Shown here: piece by piece, positions 18,313 to 27,933 of the stretch
Layout: each line of letters starts with the position of its first letter
How positions within the stretch are numbered: position 1 is the stretch's first letter
From: Burkholderiales bacterium
GTDB taxonomy: Bacteria; Pseudomonadota; Gammaproteobacteria; Burkholderiales; Ga0077523
Direction of reading: 5' to 3'
DNA length: 64,000 nucleotides
Assembly (NCBI GenBank): GCA_019745565.1
Contig: JAIESW010000024.1
Location: 250,129 to 314,128, forward strand
The notes under the pieces: generated by a model
The model's input: the letters and a program-made list of their open reading frames with translations, nothing else
Database searches by the model: none
Told to the model about the DNA's origin: nothing
Position numbers and translations under genes: made by a program

Positions 18313-19316
18313 AGGTTCTCGTCACCGGCCATGCCGGATTCATCGGCATGCACACCGTGTTCGACCTCCTGGCCCGGGGGCACGAAGTGATCGGGGCCGA
18401 CAGCTTCAACGACTACTACGATCCGCAGTTGAAGCGCGATCGGGCTGCACGCCTCGGAGAGCAGCCCGGCTTCCGCTGCAACGCTCTCGATCTCTGCGAC
18501 GCTACCGCCGTCACGAGGCTGTTCGAGCAGCATCGCTTCGACCGGGTGATCCACCTGGCCGCGCAACCGGGTGTGCGCTATTCGCTGAAGAACCCGCGCG
18601 CCTACATCGACAGCAACATCGTCGGTTTCCTCAACGTGCTAGAGGCGTGCCGGCATCACCGCACTCCCCACCTCGTCTATGCCAGCAGCTCGAGCGTGTA
18701 TGGGGGCAACACGACCCTGCCGTTCCGGGAGGTGGATCCGGTCGACCACCCGGTCAGCCTGTATGCCGCCACCAAGCGTGCGAACGAACTGATGGCCCAC
18801 ACCTACAGCCATCTGTTCGGACTGCCGACGACGGGGCTACGGTTCTTCACGGTGTACGGGCCGTGGGGGCGCCCGGACATGTCGCCCATCCTGTTCGCCG
18901 ACGCCATCATGGCGGGGCGGACCATCGACGTGTTCAACCACGGCAAGTCGCGGCGCGATTTCACGTTCGTGGAGGACATCGTCGAGGGTGTGGTGCGGGT
19001 GATGGACCATGTCCCGGCCCCGGATCCGGGGTTCGATCGCGCCGATCCGTCGGCTGCCGGAAGCTGGGCGCCGTTCCGGATCTTCAACATCGGCAACCAC
19101 GACGCCATTCCGGTACTGCGCTTCATCGAGGTGCTCGAGACCGCGCTCGGCCGGAAGGCGCAGATGAACCTGAAGCCCATGGAACCCGGCGATGTGGAGG
19201 CGACCTATGCCGACGTCGATGCGCTGTCGACCGCGGTCGGCTTCGCGCCGCATACGCCGATCGAGCAGGGTGTCGCGAAGTTCGTCGCCTGGTACCGCGA
19301 CTACTACCGGTCCTGA
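18309..19316 (+). CDS. UDP-glucuronate 4-epimerase-like NAD-dependent epimerase
   Basis: The 335-residue protein has VTGHAGFIGMHTVFDLL, ADSFNDYYDPQLKRDR, the catalytic Tyr-x3-Lys in SLYAATKRANELMAH, and FFTVYGPWGRPDMSP, the consensus of UDP-GlcA 4-epimerases (CapI, LspL, WbnF). It interconverts UDP-glucuronate and UDP-galacturonate in the cytoplasm. The start overlaps the previous stop (ATGA). UDP-GalA is a reasonable precursor for uronic acids that the two amidotransferases downstream could amidate. It converges with the ligase gene, overlapping by 13 nt. Confidence 0.92.
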   Translation: MKVLVTGHAGFIGMHTVFDLLARGHEVIGADSFNDYYDPQLKRDRAARLGEQPGFRCNALDLCDATAVTRLFEQHRFDRVIHLAAQPGVRYSLKNPRAYIDSNIVGFLNVLEACRHHRTPHLVYASSSSVYGGNTTLPFREVDPVDHPVSLYAATKRANELMAHTYSHLFGLPTTGLRFFTVYGPWGRPDMSPILFADAIMAGRTIDVFNHGKSRRDFTFVEDIVEGVVRVMDHVPAPDPGFDRADPSAAGSWAPFRIFNIGNHDAIPVLRFIEVLETALGRKAQMNLKPMEPGDVEATYADVDALSTAVGFAPHTPIEQGVAKFVAWYRDYYRS

Positions 19317-20629
19317 GCGATCGCGGCGGTGTCCGGAGCGTGCCTGGCGCGGCGCAACGGTTCGAGGGCGGTGGCGGCGCCGGCCACGAGCATCCAGAAG
19401 AGATAGCCCTGGTCGCGGACGAAGAAGTCGTCGGTCATGTTCTTGACGAAGAGGCCGGCCACCAGCGCAACGCAGGCGGCTGACAGCATGGCGCCGGTCG
19501 CGTCGGTCTGCCGTGCACCGCGGCGCAGCCAGGTGCGACGGACCACGGCGGCGATCAGCAGCACGAAAGCCAGGAGGCCCGGGATGCCCATCTGTACGCC
19601 CTTATCGAGCAGCGCGTTGTGCGCGTGCCAATGTTGGCCGTTCGCTTGCACTACGGCCGGATTGAGAAAGGAGAAGACGCTACGGCCGAATCCGCTACCG
19701 AACCAGGGATCCGCCCGGATGTTGTCGAGGGCGACGGCCCAGATCTCCCAGCGAGGGTCCCGTGCCAGCGGACCCACGGCGGGGTTCGTCTCGATGCGCG
19801 TTGCCATCTGCAGCGTGAACATCGCCCCGATCGCCACGACGAGGAGCACGATCCAGGGAACCGCCGCGCGCCATCGCGCCCAGTTCCCGTCGGTGCGCAG
19901 CAACAGCCCCGCGAGCACCAGTGTTTCCACGGCCATTGCCGGGAACACGGCGCGGTTGCGGGTGATCATGGCGCCCACGAGGTTCAGTGCAATCATGCTG
20001 GCGAGCAGGATGGTCGTGCGTCGGGAATCGCGGTGATGCCAGAGCATGCCCAGCAGGAACGGCATGACGACCACGATATAGGTGCTGTAGTCGCCGGCGC
20101 CCGAATGCAGCGAACCATGGCGCGCTGGGTCGAATGGGAACCCCAGTGCCGTCTCCCGGATTTCCTGCCAGCACGCGAACAGGGCCATCACGACACTGCC
20201 TGCCACGAACACGACGAGCAGTTCCTTCACCGATCGTAAGCGGGTGAACCACGTCCCCGCCAACATGGTCGCGATGATCCCGTACAGGATCTCCGCCTTG
20301 ATCTCGCCCAGCGAATAGGCCGGATCGATCGCGTGCACCAGCGACGCCACCGCAACCGCGGCGTACACGATCCACGGCAACGCAAACGGGAGCTGCAACT
20401 TGAGCTTCCACCGGACCGCGGCGAACAGCGTCAGCAGCAGTGCCGAGAAGAACAGCAGATTGCGCAATGCGACGGTGCCTGCCGTCGGCAGGACCAGCAC
20501 GTACCCGGCCAACAGCACGAAGGCGAGCCGTCCCGTGCCTTCCGGGACATGGCTGCCGTCGGGACACAGCGCCGGGATCCTCTCTCCCCACCGGTTCATC
20601 GGTTGTCGTTGTAGGTGCCGCAGATTCAT
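19304..20629 (-). CDS. O-antigen ligase family (Wzy_C/WaaL-like) membrane protein
   Basis: This polytopic protein of 441 residues has a long periplasmic loop holding WFGSGFGRSVFSFLN and QHWHAHNALLDKGVQMG, the HxHN pattern typical of WaaL ligases, plus an arginine motif (TRNRAVFPAM). It probably joins lipid-linked polysaccharide to lipid A-core in the periplasm; an O-antigen polymerase role cannot be excluded. The ATG at 20629 is preferred. A GTG at 20716 has a good AGGA site, but the extension contains a rare TTA codon and covers the likely promoter of the divergent waaQ. Confidence 0.82.
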   Translation of the reverse strand: MNLRHLQRQPMNRWGERIPALCPDGSHVPEGTGRLAFVLLAGYVLVLPTAGTVALRNLLFFSALLLTLFAAVRWKLKLQLPFALPWIVYAAVAVASLVHAIDPAYSLGEIKAEILYGIIATMLAGTWFTRLRSVKELLVVFVAGSVVMALFACWQEIRETALGFPFDPARHGSLHSGAGDYSTYIVVVMPFLLGMLWHHRDSRRTTILLASMIALNLVGAMITRNRAVFPAMAVETLVLAGLLLRTDGNWARWRAAVPWIVLLVVAIGAMFTLQMATRIETNPAVGPLARDPRWEIWAVALDNIRADPWFGSGFGRSVFSFLNPAVVQANGQHWHAHNALLDKGVQMGIPGLLAFVLLIAAVVRRTWLRRGARQTDATGAMLSAACVALVAGLFVKNMTDDFFVRDQGYLFWMLVAGAATALEPLRRARHAPDTAAIAQDR

Positions 20630-20861
20630 CCCGGCGGCAGTGTACAGAAGCTGCCGGATGCACCCCAAGGACGCTAAACTCTCGTCCTGGGTACCACGTG
20701 CGCGCTTCCAAGCCACCCCATGCTTCCTGTTCGAGGGCCTGTGCGCCCCAGCCGCTGGTCAGCCACGCTGTCGAACGCCCCAGCCCGATGACCATCGCCC
20801 TGCCAGATCATCCCGCTGCATACCGCGCCGCCGCCGCGGGTTCGAACCGGGTTCCTGCCCC

Positions 20862-21971
20862 GTGACCGAGGCGCCGGTCTGGACCCCGGCCCCGAAGGAC
20901 GCAGTGCCTCCCGGCGACCTTCGCCGCGTCCTGGTGGTGAAGCTGCGCAACATCGGCGATGTCCTGCTCACCTCACCGGTATTCTCGACCCTCGCCGTCC
21001 ACGCCCCGAAGGCCGAGATCGATGCGCTGGTCTATCGCGATACGGCCGACATGCTGTCGGGCCATCCCGCGTTGACGCAGCTGCACACCATCGACCGCGG
21101 GTGGAAGCGGCTAGGGCCGTGGGCGCAGTTAGGGCACGAGCGGGCCCTGATCGGTGCGTTGCGCGCTCGCCATTACGACCTCGTGGTGCATCTCACCGAA
21201 CATCGCCGCGGTGCGTGGCTGACCCGCCTGCTCGGCCCGCGATGGTCCGTAGCGCCCGATGGCGACTATGGCCGGTTCTTCGATCGCAGCTTCACCCACC
21301 GCTATCGCGTGGTGGGCGGCAATCGCCGGCACACGGTCGAGATCCACCTGGACAGCCTGCGGCGGCTGGGCATGCACCCGACGCCGGAGAGCCGACGGCT
21401 CGTCTTCGACGAAGGCGCCCCGGCGGGCGACCGGGCGGCGCTGCTGCTAGCCAGCGGCGGCCTGAGCAACGGACGCTTCGTTGCCATCCATCCGGCGTCG
21501 CGCTGGCACTTCAAGTGCTGGCCGGTGCCGCACATGGTCACCCTGATCGACGGTCTGCAGGACCGGGGCCATCGCGTGGTGCTGACCTGCGCGCCCGATC
21601 CTGCGGAGCAGGAGATCGCTCGCGCCATCCTGGCCCGCGTCGCGCGGCCGGTCGTCGATCTGTCGGGACAGCTCAATCTCAAGGAGCTAGGGGCGCTGAT
21701 CCGGCGCGCGCGGCTTTTCATCGGGGTCGACTCGGCGCCTATGCACATCGCGGCCGCCGTGGGCACGCCCACCATCGCACTGTTCGGGCCCAGCGGCGAG
21801 ATGGAGTGGGGTCCCTGGATGGTGCGCAGCCGGATCCTGACCTCCAACCACCGTTGCCGGCCGTGTGGCTTCGACGGCTGCGGCGGCGGCAAGCGCAGCG
21901 AATGCCTGGAAGACATCGCTCCGCAGCGTGCGCTCGCCGCTGCCGACGAACTGTTCGGGGAGATTCCTTGA
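20862..21971 (+). CDS. waaQ: LPS heptosyltransferase III-like (WaaQ/RfaQ), GT9
   Basis: The 369-residue GT-B enzyme has VLVVKLRNIGDVLLTSPVF, the strong N-terminal signature of the heptosyltransferase III subgroup, and the C-terminal donor site IGVDSAPMHIAAAVGTPT. WaaQ adds a branching heptose to the inner core. The GTG at 20862 is the nearest sensible start. A box TAAACT around 20685-20690 could be the -10 of this gene, divergent from the ligase. The end overlaps the next gene as TTGA. Confidence 0.9.
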   Translation: MTEAPVWTPAPKDAVPPGDLRRVLVVKLRNIGDVLLTSPVFSTLAVHAPKAEIDALVYRDTADMLSGHPALTQLHTIDRGWKRLGPWAQLGHERALIGALRARHYDLVVHLTEHRRGAWLTRLLGPRWSVAPDGDYGRFFDRSFTHRYRVVGGNRRHTVEIHLDSLRRLGMHPTPESRRLVFDEGAPAGDRAALLLASGGLSNGRFVAIHPASRWHFKCWPVPHMVTLIDGLQDRGHRVVLTCAPDPAEQEIARAILARVARPVVDLSGQLNLKELGALIRRARLFIGVDSAPMHIAAAVGTPTIALFGPSGEMEWGPWMVRSRILTSNHRCRPCGFDGCGGGKRSECLEDIAPQRALAAADELFGEIP

Positions 21972-23107
21972 GCGGTCCGCGGATCGCGCTGGTGCGCCAG
22001 CGCTACAACGTGGCGGGCGGTGCCGAGCGTTTCGTGTCGCGGGCGATGGAAGCGCTGCGTCGCGACGGTGCCGAGATCACGCTGGTGACGCGGCGCTGGC
22101 AGGACGGTGGCGGTGCAGGCATCGTCACGCTCGACCCGTTCCATATCGGCCGTACCTGGCGCGACTGGTCGTTCGCCCGCGCGGTCTGCCGGCACGTGCG
22201 CGAGACGCGCTACGATCTCGTGCAATCCCATGAGCGCCTCGCCTGCTGCGACGTCTATCGCGCCGGCGACGGCGTGCACCGCGAATGGCTGCTGCAGCGC
22301 GGGCGCGTCGTGGGTCCGCTGCGGCGCGCCTCGCTCTGGGCGAATCCGCACCATCGTTACCTGCTGGCGCGCGAGCGCGAGTTGTTCGCGAGCCCGCGGG
22401 TCCGCGCGGTCATCTGCATCTCGCGCATGAACCGCGAGGAGATCATGCGCCACTACGGCACGCCCGAGGGCAAGCTGCCGGTGGTCTACCTCGGAGTCGA
22501 TCTCGATCATTTTCATCCGGCCGAGCGGGCGCGGTTGCGCTCCGCTCAACGGGCTGCGCTGGGTCTCGGCGAATCGGATCTGGCTTTGGTCTACGTCGGC
22601 TCCGGCTTCGAGCGCAAAGGCGTGGCGACGTTGCTGCGCGCGGTGGCGAAGACGTCGGTGCATTGCCACGCGATCGTGGTCGGCGGCGACAAGCATGCAC
22701 CGCGATACGAGGCGCTGGCACGCGAACTCGGTATCGCGGATCGCGTGAAGTTCGCGGGCGTCCAGAAGGACGCCCGACCCTGGTACGCGGCGGGCGATGT
22801 GTTCGTAATGCCCAGCCTCTATGAGCCCTTCGGCAACGCCAACATGGAAGCGCTGGCCATGGGGTTGCCCGTGATCACCAGCACCAAGTCGGGCGTGGCG
22901 GAGCTGCTCCAGCCGGGCGTGAGCGGATATGTCCACGACGCGCTGGATGCCGATGGCGTCGCCGCGTCCATCGCGGCGCTGGCCGACGGACCCCGTCGCG
23001 AAGCCATGGGCCGCGCGGCGCGCGCGGTCGCGGAAGGGTATTCGCTCGAAGCCATGAGCCGGCAACTGCTCGATCTCTACGCGCGGCTCCTCGCGCCGGC
23101 AGCCTGA
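21968..23107 (+). CDS. GT4 glycosyltransferase, WaaG-like
   Basis: The 379-residue GT-B protein begins RIALVRQRYNVAGGAERFV and ends with the GT4 donor motif MPSLYEPFGNANMEALAMG, including the conserved E-x7-E. The N-terminal region resembles WaaG, the core glucosyltransferase I. The TTG start overlaps the WaaQ stop and is preceded by GGGGAGA as ribosome-binding site. Its place directly after waaQ supports a core-LPS role. Confidence 0.88.
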   Translation: MSGPRIALVRQRYNVAGGAERFVSRAMEALRRDGAEITLVTRRWQDGGGAGIVTLDPFHIGRTWRDWSFARAVCRHVRETRYDLVQSHERLACCDVYRAGDGVHREWLLQRGRVVGPLRRASLWANPHHRYLLARERELFASPRVRAVICISRMNREEIMRHYGTPEGKLPVVYLGVDLDHFHPAERARLRSAQRAALGLGESDLALVYVGSGFERKGVATLLRAVAKTSVHCHAIVVGGDKHAPRYEALARELGIADRVKFAGVQKDARPWYAAGDVFVMPSLYEPFGNANMEALAMGLPVITSTKSGVAELLQPGVSGYVHDALDADGVAASIAALADGPRREAMGRAARAVAEGYSLEAMSRQLLDLYARLLAPAA

Positions 23108-23111
23108 CGCC

Positions 23112-24977
23112 ATGTGCGGCATAGCCGGCTATCTGTCCGATCGAAGCTTCGACCCTTCGGTACTCGAAGCGATGACGAGCGCGCTGCGACATCGCGGTCC
23201 GGATGCGGAAGGTTTCCATCGCGCCGGACCGATCCATCTCGGCCATCGGCGCCTGTCGATCATCGACGTCGCCGGCAGCGCCCAGCCGCTGTTCAACGAG
23301 GACGGTTCGATCGCCATCGTGTTCAACGGCGAGATCTACAACTACCTCGAGCTGCGCAAGGAACTGCTGGCGGCGGGTCACTCGTTCCGTACCCATGGCG
23401 ACACCGAGGTGCTGGTGCATGGGTACGAGCAATGGGGCACCGACCTGCTGCGCCGCCTGCACGGCATGTTCGCCTTCGCGATCTGGGATGCACCGCGCAA
23501 GCGTCTGTTCCTCGCCCGCGACCAGGTGGGCGTGAAGCCGCTGTACTACTCGTGGGACGGCAGCCTGTTCGCGTTCGGCTCCGAGCTGAAAGCGGTTCTC
23601 GCACACCCGGGGGTCAAGCGCGATCTCGATCTCGAGGCGATCAACCTGTTCCTCGAGTGTCAGTACATCCCCGCGCCGCGCAGCATCTATCGCGACGTGA
23701 AGAAGCTCCGGCCCGCCCACGGCTTGCTGCTGGAAGGCGGCCGGATCACCGAGATCCCGTACTGGAAGCCGGACTACGCGCGCAAGCTCGATTGCACCGA
23801 AGCCGAGGCGGTGTCGCTGGTGGAGACCGAACTGCGCAAGTCCGTCGCTTCCATGCTGATGTCGGAAGTGCCGCTCGGCGCGTTCGTGAGCGGCGGTGTG
23901 GATTCGGGCGTCGTGGCCGCGCTGATGACCGATGTCCTGGGCAAACCGGTGGAGACGTTCAACCTCGGCTTCGAAGGCGACCGCTTCCAGAGCGAGCACG
24001 AAGAGGCGGCCGCCGTGGCGCGCCACATCCGCAGCCATCATCATTGCCTGATGATCGAGCCCCAGACCGTGCTCTCGGGCATGGACCGATGGGTCGACAT
24101 CTTCGACGAACCCTTCGGCGATCAGGCCGCGCTGCCGACCATGCTGCTGTCGGAGTATGCGCGGCGGGAAGTCACCGTCGCGTTGACCGGCGAGGGCGCC
24201 GACGAGGTATTCAGCGGCTACAGCAACTACGGCAAACGGGCGCGCGAGGAGCGCATCACCGGCGTCCTCGGCGCGTCGTGGTCACCGCTGCGCCCGCTCG
24301 TGCCGCTGCTGCCGCCGGTGCTGCGCAAGGATCGCCTGATCAAGGCTGCCGGCAAGCCGCTGGCCGAGCGCTACGTGACCATCCCGAACGTGTTCGACGA
24401 GGCCTTGCGACCGGGGCTGTACTCCGATGCCTTCCGTGCCCGTGCGAAGGAGCGGCTCGCGGCCTACGCTGCTCGCTACTTCGACGAGTGCAACTCCGCC
24501 GAATACCTCGACCGCATCATGTACGTCGACACCCGGCTGTGGCTGCCGGACGATCTGCTGACCAAGGTGGATCGGGCGACCATGGCCTACTCGCTCGAAG
24601 CGCGCGTGCCCTACCTGGACCACGGGTTCATCGACGCGTGCGCCCGCCTGCCCGCGACGTGGAAGCAGCACGAGAAGACCGGCAAGTACGTCCTCAAGAA
24701 GTTGGCGGAGAAACTGTTGCCGCGCGAGATCGTCTACCGCAACAAGCAGGGCTTCGTGATGCCGCTGCGCCAGTGGCTCGACGGCGGGTTGCGGCCCCTG
24801 GTCGACGATTGTCTCGGCGCCGGTGGGCTGCCGAAACGCAATCTGCTGCAGCCCGAGGCCGTGGCGCGGCTGGTGGCGGACCATCGCAGCAACCGCAAGG
24901 ACCACTCGGGCCGGCTGTGGGTGCTGCTGGTGCTGGAACTGTGGCTGCGCCGCTGGGAACCGGAGTTCGCGCTGTGA
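23112..24977 (+). CDS. asnB: Asparagine synthase (glutamine-hydrolysing)-like amidotransferase 1
   Basis: This complete 621-residue protein begins MCGIAGYLSD, leaving Cys2 as glutaminase nucleophile, followed by ALRHRGPDAEG. The synthetase half has the ATP pyrophosphatase loop SGGVDSGVVAAL and LTGEGADEVFSGY. Family members make asparagine, but in LPS loci relatives such as WbpS amidate uronic acids. Being between two GT4 genes and 5 kb from a UDP-GalA-producing epimerase, amidation of a core or O-antigen uronic acid is likely here. The gene name gives the family, not a proven role. Confidence 0.88.
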   Translation: MCGIAGYLSDRSFDPSVLEAMTSALRHRGPDAEGFHRAGPIHLGHRRLSIIDVAGSAQPLFNEDGSIAIVFNGEIYNYLELRKELLAAGHSFRTHGDTEVLVHGYEQWGTDLLRRLHGMFAFAIWDAPRKRLFLARDQVGVKPLYYSWDGSLFAFGSELKAVLAHPGVKRDLDLEAINLFLECQYIPAPRSIYRDVKKLRPAHGLLLEGGRITEIPYWKPDYARKLDCTEAEAVSLVETELRKSVASMLMSEVPLGAFVSGGVDSGVVAALMTDVLGKPVETFNLGFEGDRFQSEHEEAAAVARHIRSHHHCLMIEPQTVLSGMDRWVDIFDEPFGDQAALPTMLLSEYARREVTVALTGEGADEVFSGYSNYGKRAREERITGVLGASWSPLRPLVPLLPPVLRKDRLIKAAGKPLAERYVTIPNVFDEALRPGLYSDAFRARAKERLAAYAARYFDECNSAEYLDRIMYVDTRLWLPDDLLTKVDRATMAYSLEARVPYLDHGFIDACARLPATWKQHEKTGKYVLKKLAEKLLPREIVYRNKQGFVMPLRQWLDGGLRPLVDDCLGAGGLPKRNLLQPEAVARLVADHRSNRKDHSGRLWVLLVLELWLRRWEPEFAL

Positions 24978-26086
24978 GCGACCGGCTGCGCATCCTGCAC
25001 ACCGAGTCGTCGACCGGCTGGGGCGGGCAGGAGATCCGCATCCTCACCGAGATGCGCGGTATGCTCGATCGCGGTCACGCCGTGACGCTGGTCACGCCGG
25101 AGGATGCGCAGCTCTATCCGGCGGCGCGCAAGCTCGGCATCCCCGTGCATGCGGTGCCCATCGGCCGCAAGAATCTCGCGGGGCTGCTCGCGCTGCGCCG
25201 CTGGCTCGCAGGGCGGGGCTGGGCGTTCGATGTCATCAACACGCACAGCTCCACCGACAGCTGGCTCGCCGCGGTCGCTTGCGTGCTGCGCCCGGGTGCG
25301 CCGCCTATCGTGCGTACGCGCCACGTATCCACCGCGGTGAACAACGGGATCGGCACGCGCTGGCTGTACCTGCGGGCGACGCGGCACATCGTTACTACCG
25401 GCGAAGCGTTGCGGCAGCAGCTGCACCGCGACAACGGCTTCCCGCTGGAGCGCATGACGTCGGTGCGGACCGGGATCGATCTCGGCCGCTACCGTCCGCT
25501 CGATCAGGGCGAGTGCCGGCGCAAGCTGGGTCTGGAGGACGTGCCCACCGTCGGCATCGTCGCTACGCTTCGCGACTGGAAGGGCCACGACATCCTGTTC
25601 GAAGCCTGGCCGGCGATCCGCCGCGAAGTGCCCGGCGTCCGTCTGGTGATCGTGGGCGACGGTCCCTACCGCGACCGCCTCGACGCGATGGTGGCGCGGT
25701 TGGGTATCGGCGAGTCACTGCGCTTCGTCGGCCACCAGGAAAACGTGACCGAGTGGCTCAACGCGTTCGACGTTTTCGCGCTGCCTTCCTGGGGCGACGA
25801 AGGCGTACCCCAGGCGATCATGCAGGCCATGGCGTGCGGCAAGCCGGTGGTGTCGACGCCGGTAGGAGCCATCACCGAAGCCGTGGTGGCCGACCAGACC
25901 GGCCTGATCGTGCCGCCGCGGGATGCATCGGCGCTCGCGAATGCCTTGATCAGGGTGCTGCGCGATCCGGCGTTGCGCGCGTCGCTGGGCCAGGCGGGAC
26001 TGCAGCGCGCGCGCGACCAGTTCGGCATCGACGCGATGCTCGACCGCATGGAAGCGGTCTTTCGTGCCGCCATGGAAAAGAGCTGA
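24974..26086 (+). CDS. GT4 glycosyltransferase between two amidotransferase genes
   Basis: This 370-residue GT-B protein has ILHTESSTGWGGQEIRIL at the acceptor side, VGIVATLRDWKGHDIL and LPSWGDEGVPQAIMQAMACG at the donor side. Family 4 enzymes act in the cytoplasm on lipid-linked or core glycans. The GTG start overlaps the asnB stop (GTGA), and the next amidotransferase starts 2 nt after its end, so the three are co-translated and probably act on the same residue. Confidence 0.88.
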   Translation: MSDRLRILHTESSTGWGGQEIRILTEMRGMLDRGHAVTLVTPEDAQLYPAARKLGIPVHAVPIGRKNLAGLLALRRWLAGRGWAFDVINTHSSTDSWLAAVACVLRPGAPPIVRTRHVSTAVNNGIGTRWLYLRATRHIVTTGEALRQQLHRDNGFPLERMTSVRTGIDLGRYRPLDQGECRRKLGLEDVPTVGIVATLRDWKGHDILFEAWPAIRREVPGVRLVIVGDGPYRDRLDAMVARLGIGESLRFVGHQENVTEWLNAFDVFALPSWGDEGVPQAIMQAMACGKPVVSTPVGAITEAVVADQTGLIVPPRDASALANALIRVLRDPALRASLGQAGLQRARDQFGIDAMLDRMEAVFRAAMEKS

Positions 26087-26088
26087 CC

Positions 26089-27933
26089 ATGTGCGGCATC
26101 GCCGGTTTCTTCTCCACCGACCCGCGGCCACGCACCGTGGGTGCCCGCATGCTGCACGAACTGCGGCGGCGGGGGCCCGATGCACGGCACCAGGTCACCT
26201 GGGATGCCGCCTTCCAGCGGGACGCCACCGGCCCGGTCAGCAACGCGCTGTTGCACGCGCGGCTCTCGATCATCGATCCGCGGCCGGAAGCGGATCAGCC
26301 CATGAGCAATACCGCGGGCGACGTGTGGATCTGCTACAACGGCGAGGTCTACGACTGGGCGGCCCACGCCGACGAACTGCGCTCCAAGGGCGCCGTGTTC
26401 CGCACCCGGTCCGACACCGAGTTCATCCTGCACGCGTACGAGGCCTGGGGTGACGAGTGCCTGTCGCGCCTGCGCGGCATGTTCGCGTTCGCGATCCTCG
26501 ACCTGCGCCGGCGGCGCGTGCTGCTGGCGCGCGACCGCCTGGGGCTCAAGCCGCTCATCTACACGCTGAGGGATGGGCAGTTCGCGTTCGGTTCCACGGT
26601 GCGCTCGGTGTTGCCGTTCCTCGCGCGCGACCGCCGGGGGTTCTCCGCCGATGCCATCGACGCCTACCTGGCACATCGTTACGTGCCGGCACCGCTCACC
26701 ATCATCGAGGGCGTGAACCGCCTAGAGAACGCGCACTGTCTGGTGTTCGACCTGGACACGCGCCAACTGGACAAGCGCCGCTACTGGGCGCCGCAGCCAC
26801 GCAGCGCCAACTGGCTGGAGACGCTCGACGCAGCCGTGGCCATGCGCACCGTGGCCGACCGACCGGTGGGCGTGTTCCTGAGCAGCGGCATCGATTCGTC
26901 GGTGATCGCCGCGCGGCTTGCCCGGCTCGGCAAGCGCGATCTGCACACGTTCACCGCGGCATTTCCGGGATCGTCCATGGACGAGAGCCCCTTGGCGGCA
27001 GAGATCGCGCAGCACCTCGGGCTCGTCAACCATCCGGTGGTCGTGCCCGATACCGTGGCCGAGGATTTTTCGCGCATCGTCGCGGACCTCGACGAGCCGT
27101 TCGCCGATCCGAGCAGCGTGCCCAGCTGGTATCTGGCGCGCGCCACCACGCAGCACGTGAAGGTCGTCCTGGGCGGCGACGGGGGCGACGAAGTGCTGGC
27201 CGGCTACAAGCGGATCGCCAAGCACCTGCGCACGGCATGGCGGCGCGGTCTGCGGATTCCAGGATTGAAACCGGCGGCGACGGAGTCGCCGAAGGGCTGG
27301 CGCAAATGGACCACCGAACTCGGCATGGACTGGCGCGAGGCGTACAGCCTGCGCTTCTCCGGGTTCACGCCGGGGCAGCGCCGGTTCCTGCAACCACGGC
27401 GTGCCGATCTTCCGCCGACTCACTGGCGCCTGCCCGGACGTGCGGACGGCAGTGCGATCGCCGCGCTGCTCGCCGTGGATTGGGACAACTACCTGCCCGA
27501 GTACGTGCTGCGCAAGGCGGACTTGTGCACCATGGCGCACGGCCTCGAGTTGCGCGCGCCCCTGCTGGACCATCCGTTCTTCGAGACCTTGCTCGCGTTG
27601 CCGGAGGAACAGCGCTTCACGCAGCCGGCGAAGCTGCTGCTGGAGCCGGCCTGCACCGAACTGCAGGATCTCGATCTGTTCCGGCGCAAGAAGAAGGGCT
27701 TCAATCCGCCGCTGACCGGCTGGTTGCGCCAGGACCTGGTCGCACGCTTCGACGGGTTGGGTGAACGTCTGTCGGAGATGACCGGCGAGCAGTTGTCGAT
27801 GGCCGCGGTGGATCGCATCGCCGCCGCCTATCGGGCCGGCGAGGAATCCCTGGCCGAGCAAGTGCTGCAGCTCATGATCCTGGACGAGTCCCTGGCCCAG
27901 ATCACCGTGCTGGGCGAGACCGCCAATGCGTAG
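26089..27933 (+). CDS. Asparagine synthase-like amidotransferase 2
   Basis: The 614-residue protein has the same two-domain layout as its neighbour: Cys2 nucleophile (MCGIAGFFST), ELRRRGPDARH, then the ATP site LSSGIDSSVIAARL and LGGDGGDEVLAGYKR. The second glycine of the usual SGGxDS loop is shifted (SSGIDS), a common variant. It is clearly divergent from amidotransferase 1, so a recent duplication is unlikely and two different acceptors are plausible. The end overlaps the next gene by 8 nt. Confidence 0.88.
   Translation: MCGIAGFFSTDPRPRTVGARMLHELRRRGPDARHQVTWDAAFQRDATGPVSNALLHARLSIIDPRPEADQPMSNTAGDVWICYNGEVYDWAAHADELRSKGAVFRTRSDTEFILHAYEAWGDECLSRLRGMFAFAILDLRRRRVLLARDRLGLKPLIYTLRDGQFAFGSTVRSVLPFLARDRRGFSADAIDAYLAHRYVPAPLTIIEGVNRLENAHCLVFDLDTRQLDKRRYWAPQPRSANWLETLDAAVAMRTVADRPVGVFLSSGIDSSVIAARLARLGKRDLHTFTAAFPGSSMDESPLAAEIAQHLGLVNHPVVVPDTVAEDFSRIVADLDEPFADPSSVPSWYLARATTQHVKVVLGGDGGDEVLAGYKRIAKHLRTAWRRGLRIPGLKPAATESPKGWRKWTTELGMDWREAYSLRFSGFTPGQRRFLQPRRADLPPTHWRLPGRADGSAIAALLAVDWDNYLPEYVLRKADLCTMAHGLELRAPLLDHPFFETLLALPEEQRFTQPAKLLLEPACTELQDLDLFRRKKKGFNPPLTGWLRQDLVARFDGLGERLSEMTGEQLSMAAVDRIAAAYRAGEESLAEQVLQLMILDESLAQITVLGETANA

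Noticed and set aside
20630..20716. Longer ligase start at GTG 20716
   Set aside because: Although AGGA precedes it, the extension contains a rare TTA codon and overlaps a probable promoter for waaQ; ATG 20629 is preferred but not certain.
23114..24973. Open frame in the second frame of asnB leading into the GT4 gene
   Set aside because: Only the part from 24974 shows glycosyltransferase motifs; the rest is Arg-rich shadow of asnB.
23112..27933. Exosortase (PEP-CTERM) associated amidotransferase cluster
   Set aside because: No exosortase, PrsK/PrsR or PEP-CTERM proteins are seen; the neighbours are core-LPS transferases.
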